A stretch of DNA of 64,000 bases from Kitasatospora sp. SolWspMP-SS2h (GTDB lineage Bacteria; Actinomycetota; Actinomycetes; Streptomycetales; Streptomycetaceae): the NCBI RefSeq assembly GCF_003259315.1, contig NZ_QLLT01000019.1, positions 123,948 through 187,947 on the forward strand. The letters run 5' to 3'. Positions 32,743-40,649 of this stretch are shown piece after piece. The notes under the pieces are model-generated. The model saw only the letters and a list, made by a program, of their open reading frames with translations. It had not been told where the DNA came from and did not search any database. Both the position numbers and the translations under genes were made by a program. The first letter of the stretch is position 1. Each line of letters starts with the position of its first letter.

Positions 32743-34149
32743 GTGGGTGCCCTGATTCCTGAAGTGCTCCGCACCGAGCGCCAGTTCGCCAGGCTGTTCG
32801 TCGGCCAGTCGCTGTCGACCCTGGGAGACCGGGTGTCGTTCGTGGCGCTGCCCTTCGCCGTGCTGTCGATCGGCGGCTCGGCCGTCGACGTGGGGCTGGT
32901 GACGGCCGCCGGGCTGCTCCCGCTGCTGGTGTTCACCCTGGTCGGGGGCGTCTGGGCGGATCGGGTACCGAGACGGCGGATCATGCTGGCCTCCGACCTG
33001 CTGCGGTGCGTCGTCCAGACGGCCGTCGCGGTGCTGCTGCTCACCGGCACCGCCCGGGTCGGGCTGCTGGCGCTGCTGATGGCGCTGTTCGGGGTCGCGG
33101 ACGCCTTCTTCCTCCCCGCCTCCACCGGGCTGCTACCCCTGCTGGTCCCCGCCGATCGGCTGCGCGAGGCGAACGCGCTGAGCGGGTTCGTCCAGTCGAC
33201 GGGCCTGGTGGTCGGACCGGCGCTGGCCGGTCTGCTGATCGCGGCGGTCGGCCCGGGCGGTGCGCTGGCGATGGACGCCGCGAGTTTCGCGGCCAGTGCC
33301 GCGGTGCTGGCCCGGATGGGCGCGGTCGACGGCGCGGTCGCGCTGGGCGGCGCCGACGGCGGGGCCGGGCGGGGCGAGCGGCTCGGGTTCCCGGCCGAGC
33401 TGCGGATCGGCTGGCAGCAGGTGCGCAGCCGGACGTGGGTGTGGTCGGGCATGCTCGCCATGGCGGTCTACCACGTGGTGGTGCTGCCCTCGGTGTTCGT
33501 GCTCGGGCCGGTGCTGGCGGAGCGCGAGTGGGGCGGCGCCAACGCGTGGACGGTGGTGGTGATCGCCTTCGGCCTCGGCTCGATCGTGGGGGACGTGTGC
33601 TCCTACCGGCTGAGACCGGCCCGCCCGATGGCCGTCGCGGCGGTGGCGATGGCGGTCGCCTCCTGCCAGGCCGCGATCATCGGCTCCGGTGCGCCGGTCT
33701 GGGTGATCGCCGCCCTGGAGGCGGTCACGGGCGTGGGCGTGTCCTTGTTCTTCGTGCTCTGGGAGACCTCGCTCCAGGTGCACATACCGGAGCGGGTGCT
33801 CTCCCGGGTCAGCTCCTACGACCACCTGATCGCCGTCGCCCTGATGCCGCTCGGGCTGGTGCTGGCCGGTCCGCTCTCCGAGAGCCTCGGTGTGCGGCCC
33901 ACGCTGTTCGGGATGACCGCCCTCGCCGTCCCGGTCGCGTTCGCCCTGCTCGCGCTCCCCGCGGTCCGTCACCTGCCGGCGAGCCGGCCTTCCGAGCCGG
34001 AGTCCGAACCAGAGCCCGAGCCGGCGGCCGGATCCGGGCCCGAGCCGGAGCCCGTGCCCGGGGTCGGAACGGCCGCAGGAGCGGCGGGCGGGGCCGTGGA
34101 GGCTGCCGGCCGCCGCGAGGCCGCTCCGGAAGCGGAGGCGGCGGTGTGA
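32743..34149 (+). CDS. MFS exporter (enterobactin exporter/MFS_3-like)
   Basis: 468 residues from the GTG at 32743, with GGGGAGG 4 nt upstream. About 12 membrane helices; loop motif GGVWADRVPRRRIM between helices 2 and 3 typifies drug-exporting MFS_3 proteins, and FLPASTGLLPLLVP and DAASFAASA recur in this group. The C-terminal 65 residues form a cytosolic tail rich in EPEPEP and Ala/Gly. The substrate is unknown and there is no linked regulator. Confidence 0.88.
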   Translation: MGALIPEVLRTERQFARLFVGQSLSTLGDRVSFVALPFAVLSIGGSAVDVGLVTAAGLLPLLVFTLVGGVWADRVPRRRIMLASDLLRCVVQTAVAVLLLTGTARVGLLALLMALFGVADAFFLPASTGLLPLLVPADRLREANALSGFVQSTGLVVGPALAGLLIAAVGPGGALAMDAASFAASAAVLARMGAVDGAVALGGADGGAGRGERLGFPAELRIGWQQVRSRTWVWSGMLAMAVYHVVVLPSVFVLGPVLAEREWGGANAWTVVVIAFGLGSIVGDVCSYRLRPARPMAVAAVAMAVASCQAAIIGSGAPVWVIAALEAVTGVGVSLFFVLWETSLQVHIPERVLSRVSSYDHLIAVALMPLGLVLAGPLSESLGVRPTLFGMTALAVPVAFALLALPAVRHLPASRPSEPESEPEPEPAAGSGPEPEPVPGVGTAAGAAGGAVEAAGRREAAPEAEAAV

Positions 34150-34295
34150 GCGCGGCCGGCGGCTGACCACCGGCCCACCACAGGGTGCCGCACCCCAGCC
34201 GCATCCCCGTCGAGCCCCGGTCGGGCCCGGGGCGACCGGACCGGCGACTGCGGCGGTGGCTGCGTGGCTGGGTGGCGGTGGTCAGCGGGAGGGGA

Positions 34296-34577
34296 TCAGC
34301 GGTATTCGCAGAGGTAGGCCGTGTCGATCGAGACCTGGAGGTGGAACGTGCTGTCACCCGGAACGGAGAAGTGCTCACCGGCGGAGAAGGTCCGCCAGTC
34401 GTCGGAGCCGGGGAGCTTCACGGTCAGGGCGCCGCTGACCACGTGCATGACCTCCGGGGCGGCGGTGCCGAACTCGTACTCGCCGGGGGCCATCACGCCG
34501 ACGGTCGCCGGGCCGTCGGCCGAGGTGAAGGCGACCGACTTGACCGTGCCGTCGAAGTATTCGTTGACCTTGAGCAT
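34296..34577 (-). CDS. ppnP: Pyrimidine/purine nucleoside phosphorylase PpnP
   Basis: 93 residues from the ATG at 34577, with AGGAG 7-8 nt upstream. The whole protein matches the small cupin PpnP (formerly DUF1255): MLKVNEYFDG, VGVMAPGEYEFGT, EVMHVVSGALTVKLPG, FSVPGDSTFHLQV and YLCEY. It splits nucleosides to base and ribose-1-phosphate. It is downstream of glyA on the same strand, but two hairpins separate them, so it probably has its own promoter. Confidence 0.93.
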   Translation of the reverse strand: MLKVNEYFDGTVKSVAFTSADGPATVGVMAPGEYEFGTAAPEVMHVVSGALTVKLPGSDDWRTFSAGEHFSVPGDSTFHLQVSIDTAYLCEYR

Positions 34578-34777
34578 GCGCGTTCTCCTGCGGAAGGGGT
34601 GCGGGACGGCGGCCGGCGCGTCGCGCGCCCGGCCGCGGCGGGGGCGAGCCTATCGGCGCGAGCGCTTCGGTCGCCGGGAGCGTCCGCTGGTTGGTCACCG
34701 GCCGACGGCGGCCCCCGCCGCCGTCGGGCCCGGCTCCGCCGCAGGTCGGAACGCGGCGTGCGGCGCGGCGAGTTCGG

Positions 34778-34813
34778 CGGCCCGGCCCGCCGGGGTGGCG
34801 GCGGGCCGGGCCG
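34778..34813 (-). terminator. Terminator of glyA
   Basis: CGGCCCGGCCCGC (34778-34790) pairs perfectly with 34801-34813 around a 10-nt loop, 36 bp past the glyA stop. A second perfect 10-bp hairpin follows at 34702-34727. Confidence 0.8.
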
Positions 34814-34848
34814 GGAGGCGTCCGGACGGGGACGCCGGGAGGGGAGGA

Positions 34849-36297
34849 TCAGCCGAGCGTGATGCCCGGGTAGAGCGGGTGGTCGGCGAGCAGGTCGACC
34901 GCGCGCTTGGCGACGGAGTCGCGGACGGCCTCGTCCAGCGCGTACTGCGCCTTCGAGGAGCCGACCGGCGCGGCGGCCGTCAGCACGGTGTGGATCAGCT
35001 CGGCGACCTCGTCCAGCTCCGCCGCGCCCAGCCCGCGGGTGGTCAGCGCGGGCGTGCCGAGCCGGATGCCGGAGGTGTACCAGGCGCCGTTCGGGTCCTG
35101 CGGGACGGCGTTGCGGTTGGTGACGATGCCGGAGTCCAGCAGCGCCGCCTCCGCCTGGCGTCCCGTCAGTCCGTAGGAGGAGACGTCCGCCAGCACCAGG
35201 TGGTTGTCGGTGCCGCCGGTCACCAGCCGGGAGCCGCGCTTGAGCAGGCCCTCGGCGAGCGCCCGGGCGTTGTCCACCACCTGCTGGGCGTACACCTGGA
35301 ACTCGGGGCGGCGCGCCTCCGCGAACGCCACCGCCTTCGCCGCCATCACGTGCGACAGCGGGCCGCCGAGCACCAGCGGGCAGCCGCGGTCGACGTGCTC
35401 CGCCAGCTCCGAGGTGCACAGCACCATGCCGCCGCGCGGGCCGCGCAGCGACTTGTGCGTGGTGGTGGTGACGATCTGCGCGTGCGCGACCGGGTCGAAG
35501 TCCCCCGTCAGCACCTTGCCCGCGACCAGGCCGGCGAAGTGCGCCATGTCGACCATCAGGGTCGCGCCCACCTCGTCCGCGATCTCCCGCATCCGGCGGA
35601 AGTTCACCAGTCGCGGGTACGCCGAGTACCCGGCCACCAGGATCAGCGGCCGGAACTCCAGGGCGGTCCGCCGGACTTCGTCGTAGTCGACCAGCCCGGT
35701 CGCCGGGTCCGTCCCGTAGCTGCGCTGCTCGAACATCTTGCCCGAGATGTTCGGCCGGAAGCCGTGCGTGAGGTGCCCGCCCGCGTCCAGCGACATGCCC
35801 AGCATCCGCTGGTTGCCCAGCTCGCGGCGGAGCTCGGCCCAGTCCTGCTCGCTCAGGTCGTTGACGTTGCGGACCTGGGCGCGCCGCAGCGCCGGGCTCT
35901 CCACCCGCTGCGACAGCACCGCCCAGAACGCCACCAGGTTGGCGTCGATCCCGGAGTGCGGCTGCACGTACGCGTGCTCCGCGCCGAACAGCTCGCGGGC
36001 GTGCTCGGCGGCCAGCTCCTCCACGGTGTCCACGTTGCGGCAGCCCGCGTAGAAGCGGCGGCCCGGCGTGCCCTCCGCGTACTTGTCGCTCAGCCAGTTG
36101 CCCATCGCCAGCAGCACCGCGGGCGAGGCGTAGTTCTCACTGGCGATCAGCTTCAGCGAAGCGCGCTGGTCCACCAGCTCCCCGGAGATCGCCGCGGCGA
36201 TCCGGGGCTCGACGGCGCGCACCACGTCCAGGGCGCTGCGGAAGGCGGTGTCGGCGGCGGGGCTGCCGAAGGTGTGCGCGGGCAGGGGCTCGACCAC
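34849..36297 (-). CDS. glyA: Serine hydroxymethyltransferase
   Basis: 482 residues from the GTG at 36297, with AGGAG 7 nt upstream. It has the PLP-enzyme layout: ASENYASPAVL, EGTPGRRFYAGC, QPHSGIDANL, VDMAHFAGLVAGK, active-site Lys in TTTTHKSLRGPRGG, and SGIRLGTPALTTRG. It moves a one-carbon unit between serine/glycine and folate, feeding purine synthesis. The leader is a ZTP riboswitch, which turns the gene on when one-carbon folate is short. In-frame ATGs further upstream fall inside the aptamer and are not true starts. The length is slightly above the usual 420-435 because of internal insertions, as in the longer streptomycete paralogue. Confidence 0.95.
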   Translation of the reverse strand: MVEPLPAHTFGSPAADTAFRSALDVVRAVEPRIAAAISGELVDQRASLKLIASENYASPAVLLAMGNWLSDKYAEGTPGRRFYAGCRNVDTVEELAAEHARELFGAEHAYVQPHSGIDANLVAFWAVLSQRVESPALRRAQVRNVNDLSEQDWAELRRELGNQRMLGMSLDAGGHLTHGFRPNISGKMFEQRSYGTDPATGLVDYDEVRRTALEFRPLILVAGYSAYPRLVNFRRMREIADEVGATLMVDMAHFAGLVAGKVLTGDFDPVAHAQIVTTTTHKSLRGPRGGMVLCTSELAEHVDRGCPLVLGGPLSHVMAAKAVAFAEARRPEFQVYAQQVVDNARALAEGLLKRGSRLVTGGTDNHLVLADVSSYGLTGRQAEAALLDSGIVTNRNAVPQDPNGAWYTSGIRLGTPALTTRGLGAAELDEVAELIHTVLTAAAPVGSSKAQYALDEAVRDSVAKRAVDLLADHPLYPGITLG

Positions 36298-36330
36298 GGG
36301 CGGTCTCCTCGTACGGAACGGCGACGATTC

Positions 36331-36442
36331 GGACGGCCCAGGCGCACGGCTACAGCACACGGCACCCGGGGGCACCGCACGGAGCCGCTCCCCGATGGTG
36401 AGTTCCATCCCAGCGCGCCAGTCACGACTCACCGCGATCGTA
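36331..36442 (-). ncRNA. ZTP (pfl) riboswitch and -10 box upstream of glyA
   Basis: On the minus strand: TACGAT (-10, 36442-36437), then the pfl aptamer blocks GTCGTGACTGGCG, TGGGATGGAACTCACCA, CGGGGAGC and, after a variable hairpin, GCCGTGCGCCTGGGCC. These match the conserved pseudoknot segments of the ZTP riboswitch, which senses ZMP/ZTP and commonly controls glyA, folD, fhs or purH in actinobacteria. The switch lies immediately before the glyA ribosome-binding site. Confidence 0.92.
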
Positions 36443-36652
36443 CCAACCACCGCGCCTGGCCCGGGCCGGATCCCGCAGACACGGCTCGAACACCCGCCCC
36501 GGCCCCGGCTCCGGCCCCGATCCCGGTCCCGGTTCGCGCTCCGGCCCTGCCTTCGCCGCCGGCCCCGGCCCGGGAGCCGGCTCAGGTCCCGCTCCCTGCC
36601 CTGGGCGAAATTCCCTGGTGCGGCCCGGTCGGACCTGGGCATGATCGGGCGC

Positions 36653-37168
36653 ATGACATGGACCGTCCCCACCACCACCCGCACCGGCGGCTCGCTCACC
36701 GCCCCCGAGACCGAGCTGCTGCCCGGCTACCTCGCCTGGCACCGGACCACCTTCCTGCACAAGTGCGCCGGCCTGACCGGAGAGCAGCTCGCGCTGCGCC
36801 CGCTGCCCGAGAGTTCGCTCTCGCTGCTCGGGCTGATGCGCCACCTGGCCAAGGTGGAGCGGACGTGGTTCCGGATCCGCTTCGCCGGGCAGGACGTCCC
36901 GCCGCTGCACGCCGTGGAGGGCTACAAGGACGCCGACTTCGACCTGCTGGAGCCGGAGCGGGCCGAGCAGGAGTACCTGGCGCTGCTGGAGGAACAGCGC
37001 CTCGCCGACCTCGCGGTGGCCGGTGCCTCGCTGGACGCGGTGCTGGCCGCGTACGGGGAGGAGCAGTCCCTGCGGACGACGTACCTGCACGTCATCACCG
37101 AGTACGCCCGCCACAACGGGCACGCCGACCTGCTGCGCGAGCACACCGACGGCGTCACCGGCGGCTGA
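36653..37168 (+). CDS. DinB-superfamily protein (DUF664-like)
   Basis: 171 residues from the ATG at 36653; an in-frame ATG at 36641 is possible. The metal-binding three-His pattern of the DinB four-helix bundle is present: LGLMRHLAKVERTWF near residue 60-75, and YLHVITEYARHNGHADLLRE near the C-terminus. Related proteins are mycothiol- or bacillithiol-dependent transferases, but most lack proven roles. CATGAT 7 nt before the ATG suggests a leaderless start. It diverges from glyA; the GC-rich intervening DNA is a monotone of CCCGG-type repeats. Confidence 0.87.
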   Translation: MTWTVPTTTRTGGSLTAPETELLPGYLAWHRTTFLHKCAGLTGEQLALRPLPESSLSLLGLMRHLAKVERTWFRIRFAGQDVPPLHAVEGYKDADFDLLEPERAEQEYLALLEEQRLADLAVAGASLDAVLAAYGEEQSLRTTYLHVITEYARHNGHADLLREHTDGVTGG

Positions 37169-37276
37169 CGGGGAGTCGGCTCGGCATTCGGCCGGGCGAC
37201 CGGTGCAAGGGCGAAGTTCCTTGCCCGGCAAGGGCGCTGAGGGGTCCCTGGCCGGCTGGTTCGTCAGATGAGCGGA

Positions 37277-37292
37277 TAGCATACTGAGTATG
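37277..37292 (+). promoter_or_regulatory. Candidate leaderless promoter of the orphan AtpF gene
   Basis: TAGCAT (37277-37282) is followed after 7 nt by the ATG at 37290, with no Shine-Dalgarno. The same hexamer and spacing occur before the FHA-ABC gene. Confidence 0.58.
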
Positions 37293-37781
37293 GGACCTCT
37301 CGAACCGAATGTGCCCGAGCTGATCCTCGGACTGATCGTTTTCTCCGCCCTCTTCTGGGCGCTCGGCAAGGTGCTGCTGCCCCGCATCGAACGCACCCTC
37401 GCCGAGCGCCACGACAGGACCGACGGCGGCATCGCCCGTGCGGAGGAGGCCAGGGCCGAGGCGGAACGCATCCGCCGGGAGTTCCAGGCCGAACTCGCCG
37501 CCGCCCGCCACGAGGCCGCCGCGATCCGGCAGGCCGCCGCCGAGGAGGGCGCGGCGCTGGTCGCGGCCCTGCGGGCGGAGGCCCAGCAGCAGCGCGAGCA
37601 GCTGGTGGCCGAGGCGCAGGTGCAGCTGGCCGCCGACAAGGTGCTGGCCGAGGCCGAACTGCGCGAGGACGTCATCACGTTGGCGTCCGAGCTGGCCTCC
37701 CGGGTGGTCGGCGAACCACTCGCCGACCTGCCCTCGACCCGGGCCGTCGCGGACGAGTTCCGCGGTCGCGCCGAAGTCTGA
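37290..37781 (+). CDS. Orphan F0F1 ATP synthase b-subunit paralogue
   Basis: 163 residues. One N-terminal membrane helix (about 10-30, ELILGLIVFSALFWALGKVL) followed by LLPRIERTLAERHD and a long Ala/Glu/Arg coiled coil with the C-terminal part ELREDVITLASELASRVVGEPL, which in b-subunits contacts delta. All features of AtpF are kept, but no other atp gene is nearby, so this is a second copy outside the operon. It may be a replacement stator or a duplicated gene under separate control. It lies between DinB and a convergent chitinase gene, bounded by a very strong hairpin. Confidence 0.88.
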   Translation: MGPLEPNVPELILGLIVFSALFWALGKVLLPRIERTLAERHDRTDGGIARAEEARAEAERIRREFQAELAAARHEAAAIRQAAAEEGAALVAALRAEAQQQREQLVAEAQVQLAADKVLAEAELREDVITLASELASRVVGEPLADLPSTRAVADEFRGRAEV

Positions 37782-37820
37782 CCCACCGCCACCGCACCGC
37801 GGGTACGGACGCGGTGAAGC

Positions 37821-37872
37821 GGACGGGCCGCCCGGTCCCGAGCCTGTGGCTCGTGGACCGGGCGGCCCGTCC
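37821..37872. terminator. Very strong bidirectional hairpin
   Basis: An 18-bp perfect stem (37821-37838 with 37855-37872), extended inside by CGAGC/GCTCG across a CTGTG loop and one bulged T, giving 23 paired positions. It lies between the AtpF-like gene and the GH18 chitinase, which end facing each other. Confidence 0.93.
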
Positions 37873-37900
37873 GTCGTTCAGGGGGTGGGAGCGGGGCGGC

Positions 37901-39205
37901 TCAGGAGCACGGGCCGTCGTCGGCCCACGCGCCCCACTGGCCGCTGCTGCTCGGGTTCTCGTTCAGGGTCCACCACTTGGCGTGGTAGTTGTGGTGGTTG
38001 TAGCTGGCCTTGTCGTTGGCCACGTAGGTGGTGGTCGCCGACCAGGCGGGGCTGCAGGTGCCCGTGCCGGGCGAGGTGCCGGTGCTCGGCGAGGCGCTGA
38101 CGCTGGTGCTCGGCGAGGGGGAGGGCGTGCTGGTGGGCGGGGTCGCGCCGGCGAACTTCACCGTGTACTTGGTGAAGTCCCAGGCGTTCTGCGCCACGCT
38201 GGAGCAGGCGCCGGACAGCCCGGGGTCGACCGTGCCGGAGCACTGGCGGTCGCGGTTGACCGACCAGAAGGTGTACCGGGCCAGCTTGTGCGCGGTGGCG
38301 AAGTCCAGCACGGTCTGGAAGTCCGCCTGCTTGAAGTACTCGGCGGCGTCGGTGCGGCCGTTCATCAGCGACGCGCCCTCGTGGGCGTAGGCGGTGGCCT
38401 CGTTCCAGCCGAAGGTGCTCTGCAGGATCTGGTTGAACTTCACCAGCGCGTCGGTCTGCGCCGCCGCCCCGTTGAAGCCGCCGTCGAACGGCATGATCGA
38501 GTAGTTGTTCGGGGTGAAGCCCTGGGACTTCGCCTCCAGCAGCATCTGGGTGCCGAACCAGCCGGTGCCGGCGTTGGTGCCCGCGGTGGTGATGGAGATG
38601 TAGATCCCCGGGTTGTTCTGCTGCAGGATGCGGGCCGCGCCGATCTCGTTGTGGATGGCGGCGGTGTTCTCGTACTCGGGCTCCTCGAGGTCGAAGTCGA
38701 TCGCCTTGAGGTTGTACTTGGTGACGACCTTCTGGTACGCGGCGGCGGTCGCCTCCGGGGTGCCGCAGGTCTGGCCGAGCTTGGTGCCGCCGTAGCCGCC
38801 CACCGAGACCGAGACGTCGCCGCCCTTGTTGCGGATGGTCTGGATGACGGCCGGCATCGTGGTGTCGGTGTCGATCGAGGACGTCCCGCCCCAGGACGGG
38901 CTACAGGTGTTGCCGCCCTGGGCCAGGATGAACGCGAGCTGGAACGCCTTCTGGCCGGTGGCGTCCATGACGGCGGCGGCGTCCGGCGGGCTGTTGTCCT
39001 CCGGCATCAGGTACGGCGCGGAGGCGTACCAGTTGGAGCCGAGCGCGGCCGTGGTCGCGGCGTTCGCCGAACCGGAGGCGGCGACGGCGGAGACGCCGCC
39101 GGCCAGCAGGCCGAACACGGACAGGGCGACCGCGACGGCGCGGCGCGGGCGGCGGCGCGGCGGGGCGGTGTCGGCGAGGGGGTGTGGGGGAAGTGCGCGT
39201 TCCAT
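37901..39205 (-). CDS. Secreted GH18 chitinase with C-terminal CBM5/12
   Basis: 434 residues from the ATG at 39205, with GGAGAGG upstream. Signal peptide to about residue 49 (basic start with RRRPRR, cleavage near ANA). GH18 barrel about 52-370 with the catalytic D-x-D-x-E as DFDLE (Asp170, Asp172, Glu174) and SVGGYGG before it. A Pro/Ser/Thr linker leads to a chitin-binding CBM5/12 (about 388-434, with the aromatic AKWW motif). It breaks chitin outside the cell. A DasR-type dre site lies 108 bp upstream. Confidence 0.94.
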   Translation of the reverse strand: MERALPPHPLADTAPPRRRPRRAVAVALSVFGLLAGGVSAVAASGSANAATTAALGSNWYASAPYLMPEDNSPPDAAAVMDATGQKAFQLAFILAQGGNTCSPSWGGTSSIDTDTTMPAVIQTIRNKGGDVSVSVGGYGGTKLGQTCGTPEATAAAYQKVVTKYNLKAIDFDLEEPEYENTAAIHNEIGAARILQQNNPGIYISITTAGTNAGTGWFGTQMLLEAKSQGFTPNNYSIMPFDGGFNGAAAQTDALVKFNQILQSTFGWNEATAYAHEGASLMNGRTDAAEYFKQADFQTVLDFATAHKLARYTFWSVNRDRQCSGTVDPGLSGACSSVAQNAWDFTKYTVKFAGATPPTSTPSPSPSTSVSASPSTGTSPGTGTCSPAWSATTTYVANDKASYNHHNYHAKWWTLNENPSSSGQWGAWADDGPCS

Positions 39206-39312
39206 CGAGGACCTCTCCGGGAGGCGGCGAGGACAGCGGCCCGGGCGCGCGGAAGTGGGGGTGCGCGGCCGGGTCGGCGGTCGGTTGCCTAGCCGAGGTT
39301 GACGTGACTGCC

Positions 39313-39328
39313 ACTGGTATAGACCTGT
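39313..39328. promoter_or_regulatory. DasR (dre) site upstream of the first GH18 gene
   Basis: ACTGGTATAGACCTGT closely matches the dre consensus (A-x-TGGTCTAGACCA-x-T). DasR represses chitinolytic genes and releases on glucosamine-6-phosphate. Confidence 0.85.
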
Positions 39329-39484
39329 GCCGGGTCGCCGTCAACCCCCTCGGAGACGCGCCGGACGCGGCGCGGTCGAGTCGCGGTCGGATCGTGGTCA
39401 GGTATCGGTCAAGTGACGGTAAAGCGCAGGTCAAAGCAGATGTGGTCGGCCGGTTGACGAACCGTCGGCCCGGGCCGCGCGGCC

Positions 39485-40342
39485 TCAGCCCGATGCCGAG
39501 CGCCCGCCCCCGCGCCCCCGCTCCCGACCTGGTTCACGGCCCCGCTCCCGCCCCGGTTCGCGTCCCCGCTCGCGGCCCGGTTCGCGCCCGCGCTCCCGGC
39601 CGCGTTCGCGGCCCGGCCGGCGCCCGGCGGCCGGCGGCTCCGGCGGCAGGTAGGACTCCAGGCCGCGCAGGAACACCTCGACCTTGAAGGCGTAGCGCTC
39701 GTCCCCGTCGCCCGACACCATGGTGTCCGCCATCCCCTGGAGGTTCGGGAAGCGATCGGGCGGCAGCGCCCGCAGGAAGGCGTGCAACTGCCCGAAGTAC
39801 TCGTCGATGTCCGTCCCCCGGGCGATCCGCTCCGCGTACACCGACGCCTCGTACGCGTCGGTGTCGATCAGCTGGCCGAGGCCGTCCAGCGCCCAGGCCG
39901 CCACCTGGGGCGGCATGCCGACCTGGAGCAGCAGGTCGAGCAGGAACTCGGTGATGCCCAACTGGCTCTCGCCCAGCGGGATGCTGCCCAGCGACACCAG
40001 CGACACGTCCCGGTGGGAGGTCAGCACCCGCTGCGCCTCGAAGCAGATCTCGGTGATCTGCTCCTTCCAGCGAGCGGGCTCGGGGCGGCGCGGCAGTCGG
40101 ATCTCGGAGACCACCCGTTCCAGCACCAGTTCGAGCAGCTCCTCCTTGTGGGAGACGTGCGCGTAGAGTGAGGCCGGGCCGGTGCCCAGCTCCTGCGCGA
40201 CCCGGCGCATCGTCACCCCGGCCAGGCCTTCGGTGTCCAGCACCCGCACCGCGGTCTCCACGATCAGCGCGCGGCTGAGCGGCTGCCGGGGCTCGGCCTT
40301 GCGGGGCTTGTGCCACGGGTTCTCGGGCATCTGCGCGGGCAT
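39485..40342 (-). CDS. TetR-family regulator with Arg/Glu repeat tail
   Basis: 285 residues from the ATG at 40342 (a second ATG at 40330). HTH about residues 22-65: IVETAVRVLDTEGLAGVTMRRVAQELGTGPASLYAHV. A TetR C-terminal ligand domain follows to about 240. The tail is a run of eight GRE[RP] tetrapeptides ending GRGGGR, absent from ordinary TetRs. It is divergent from an MFS pump, and GAAC-type palindromes lie in between, so it probably represses that pump and itself, released by a pump substrate. Confidence 0.9.
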   Translation of the reverse strand: MPAQMPENPWHKPRKAEPRQPLSRALIVETAVRVLDTEGLAGVTMRRVAQELGTGPASLYAHVSHKEELLELVLERVVSEIRLPRRPEPARWKEQITEICFEAQRVLTSHRDVSLVSLGSIPLGESQLGITEFLLDLLLQVGMPPQVAAWALDGLGQLIDTDAYEASVYAERIARGTDIDEYFGQLHAFLRALPPDRFPNLQGMADTMVSGDGDERYAFKVEVFLRGLESYLPPEPPAAGRRPGRERGRERGREPGRERGREPGRERGREPGRERGRGGGRSASG

Positions 40343-40393
40343 CGGGCCACCTGCTTTCGCTGAACGTTCCGCCGGCGATCATCGTACTCCGGA

Positions 40394-40406
40394 CGAACAC
40401 CGTTCG
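40394..40406. promoter_or_regulatory. TetR operator candidate CGAAC-ACC-GTTCG
   Basis: A perfect 5-bp-arm inverted repeat 52 bp upstream of the tetR start. The related sequence AAACACCGTTC recurs next to the MFS gene. Confidence 0.65.
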
Positions 40407-40573
40407 ACGGGTGGGCGAAGCGACCGCTTCCGGTCCGGCCTCCGTCGCGGTTCGGAGCCGGTGGTAGGGGATGCGGAGGGGCGGCGGGCGGCGGATCTCG
40501 GGGTCGGGTCGGGGGTGCGGGTGGAGGAGAAGTCAGGGTTAATCCGTTTGACGGGAACGCCGCTCGACTCGTA

Positions 40574-40602
40574 GAACAGTGTTCGTCCGACAAACACCGT
40601 TC
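40574..40602. promoter_or_regulatory. Second TetR operator candidate before the MFS gene
   Basis: GAACA-G-TGTTC (40574-40584) is perfectly palindromic and is followed by AAACACCGTTC (40592-40602), which resembles the site at 40394. The pair lies 50-75 bp before the MFS ATG. Confidence 0.65.
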
Positions 40603-40649
40603 AATCGCGCGGCCCCGTCCACCGCGCCTGGTAGTAGACAGGAGCTGTC

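Noticed and set aside
36450..36640. CCCGG-rich monotone as a small-RNA or gene
   Set aside because: Low-complexity sequence with no start, promoter or stable fold that stands out from background GC content.
36298..36699. In-frame extension of glyA to upstream ATG codons
   Set aside because: The sequence is the ZTP riboswitch aptamer and promoter; the GTG at 36297 has a correct Shine-Dalgarno and gives the usual SHMT start.
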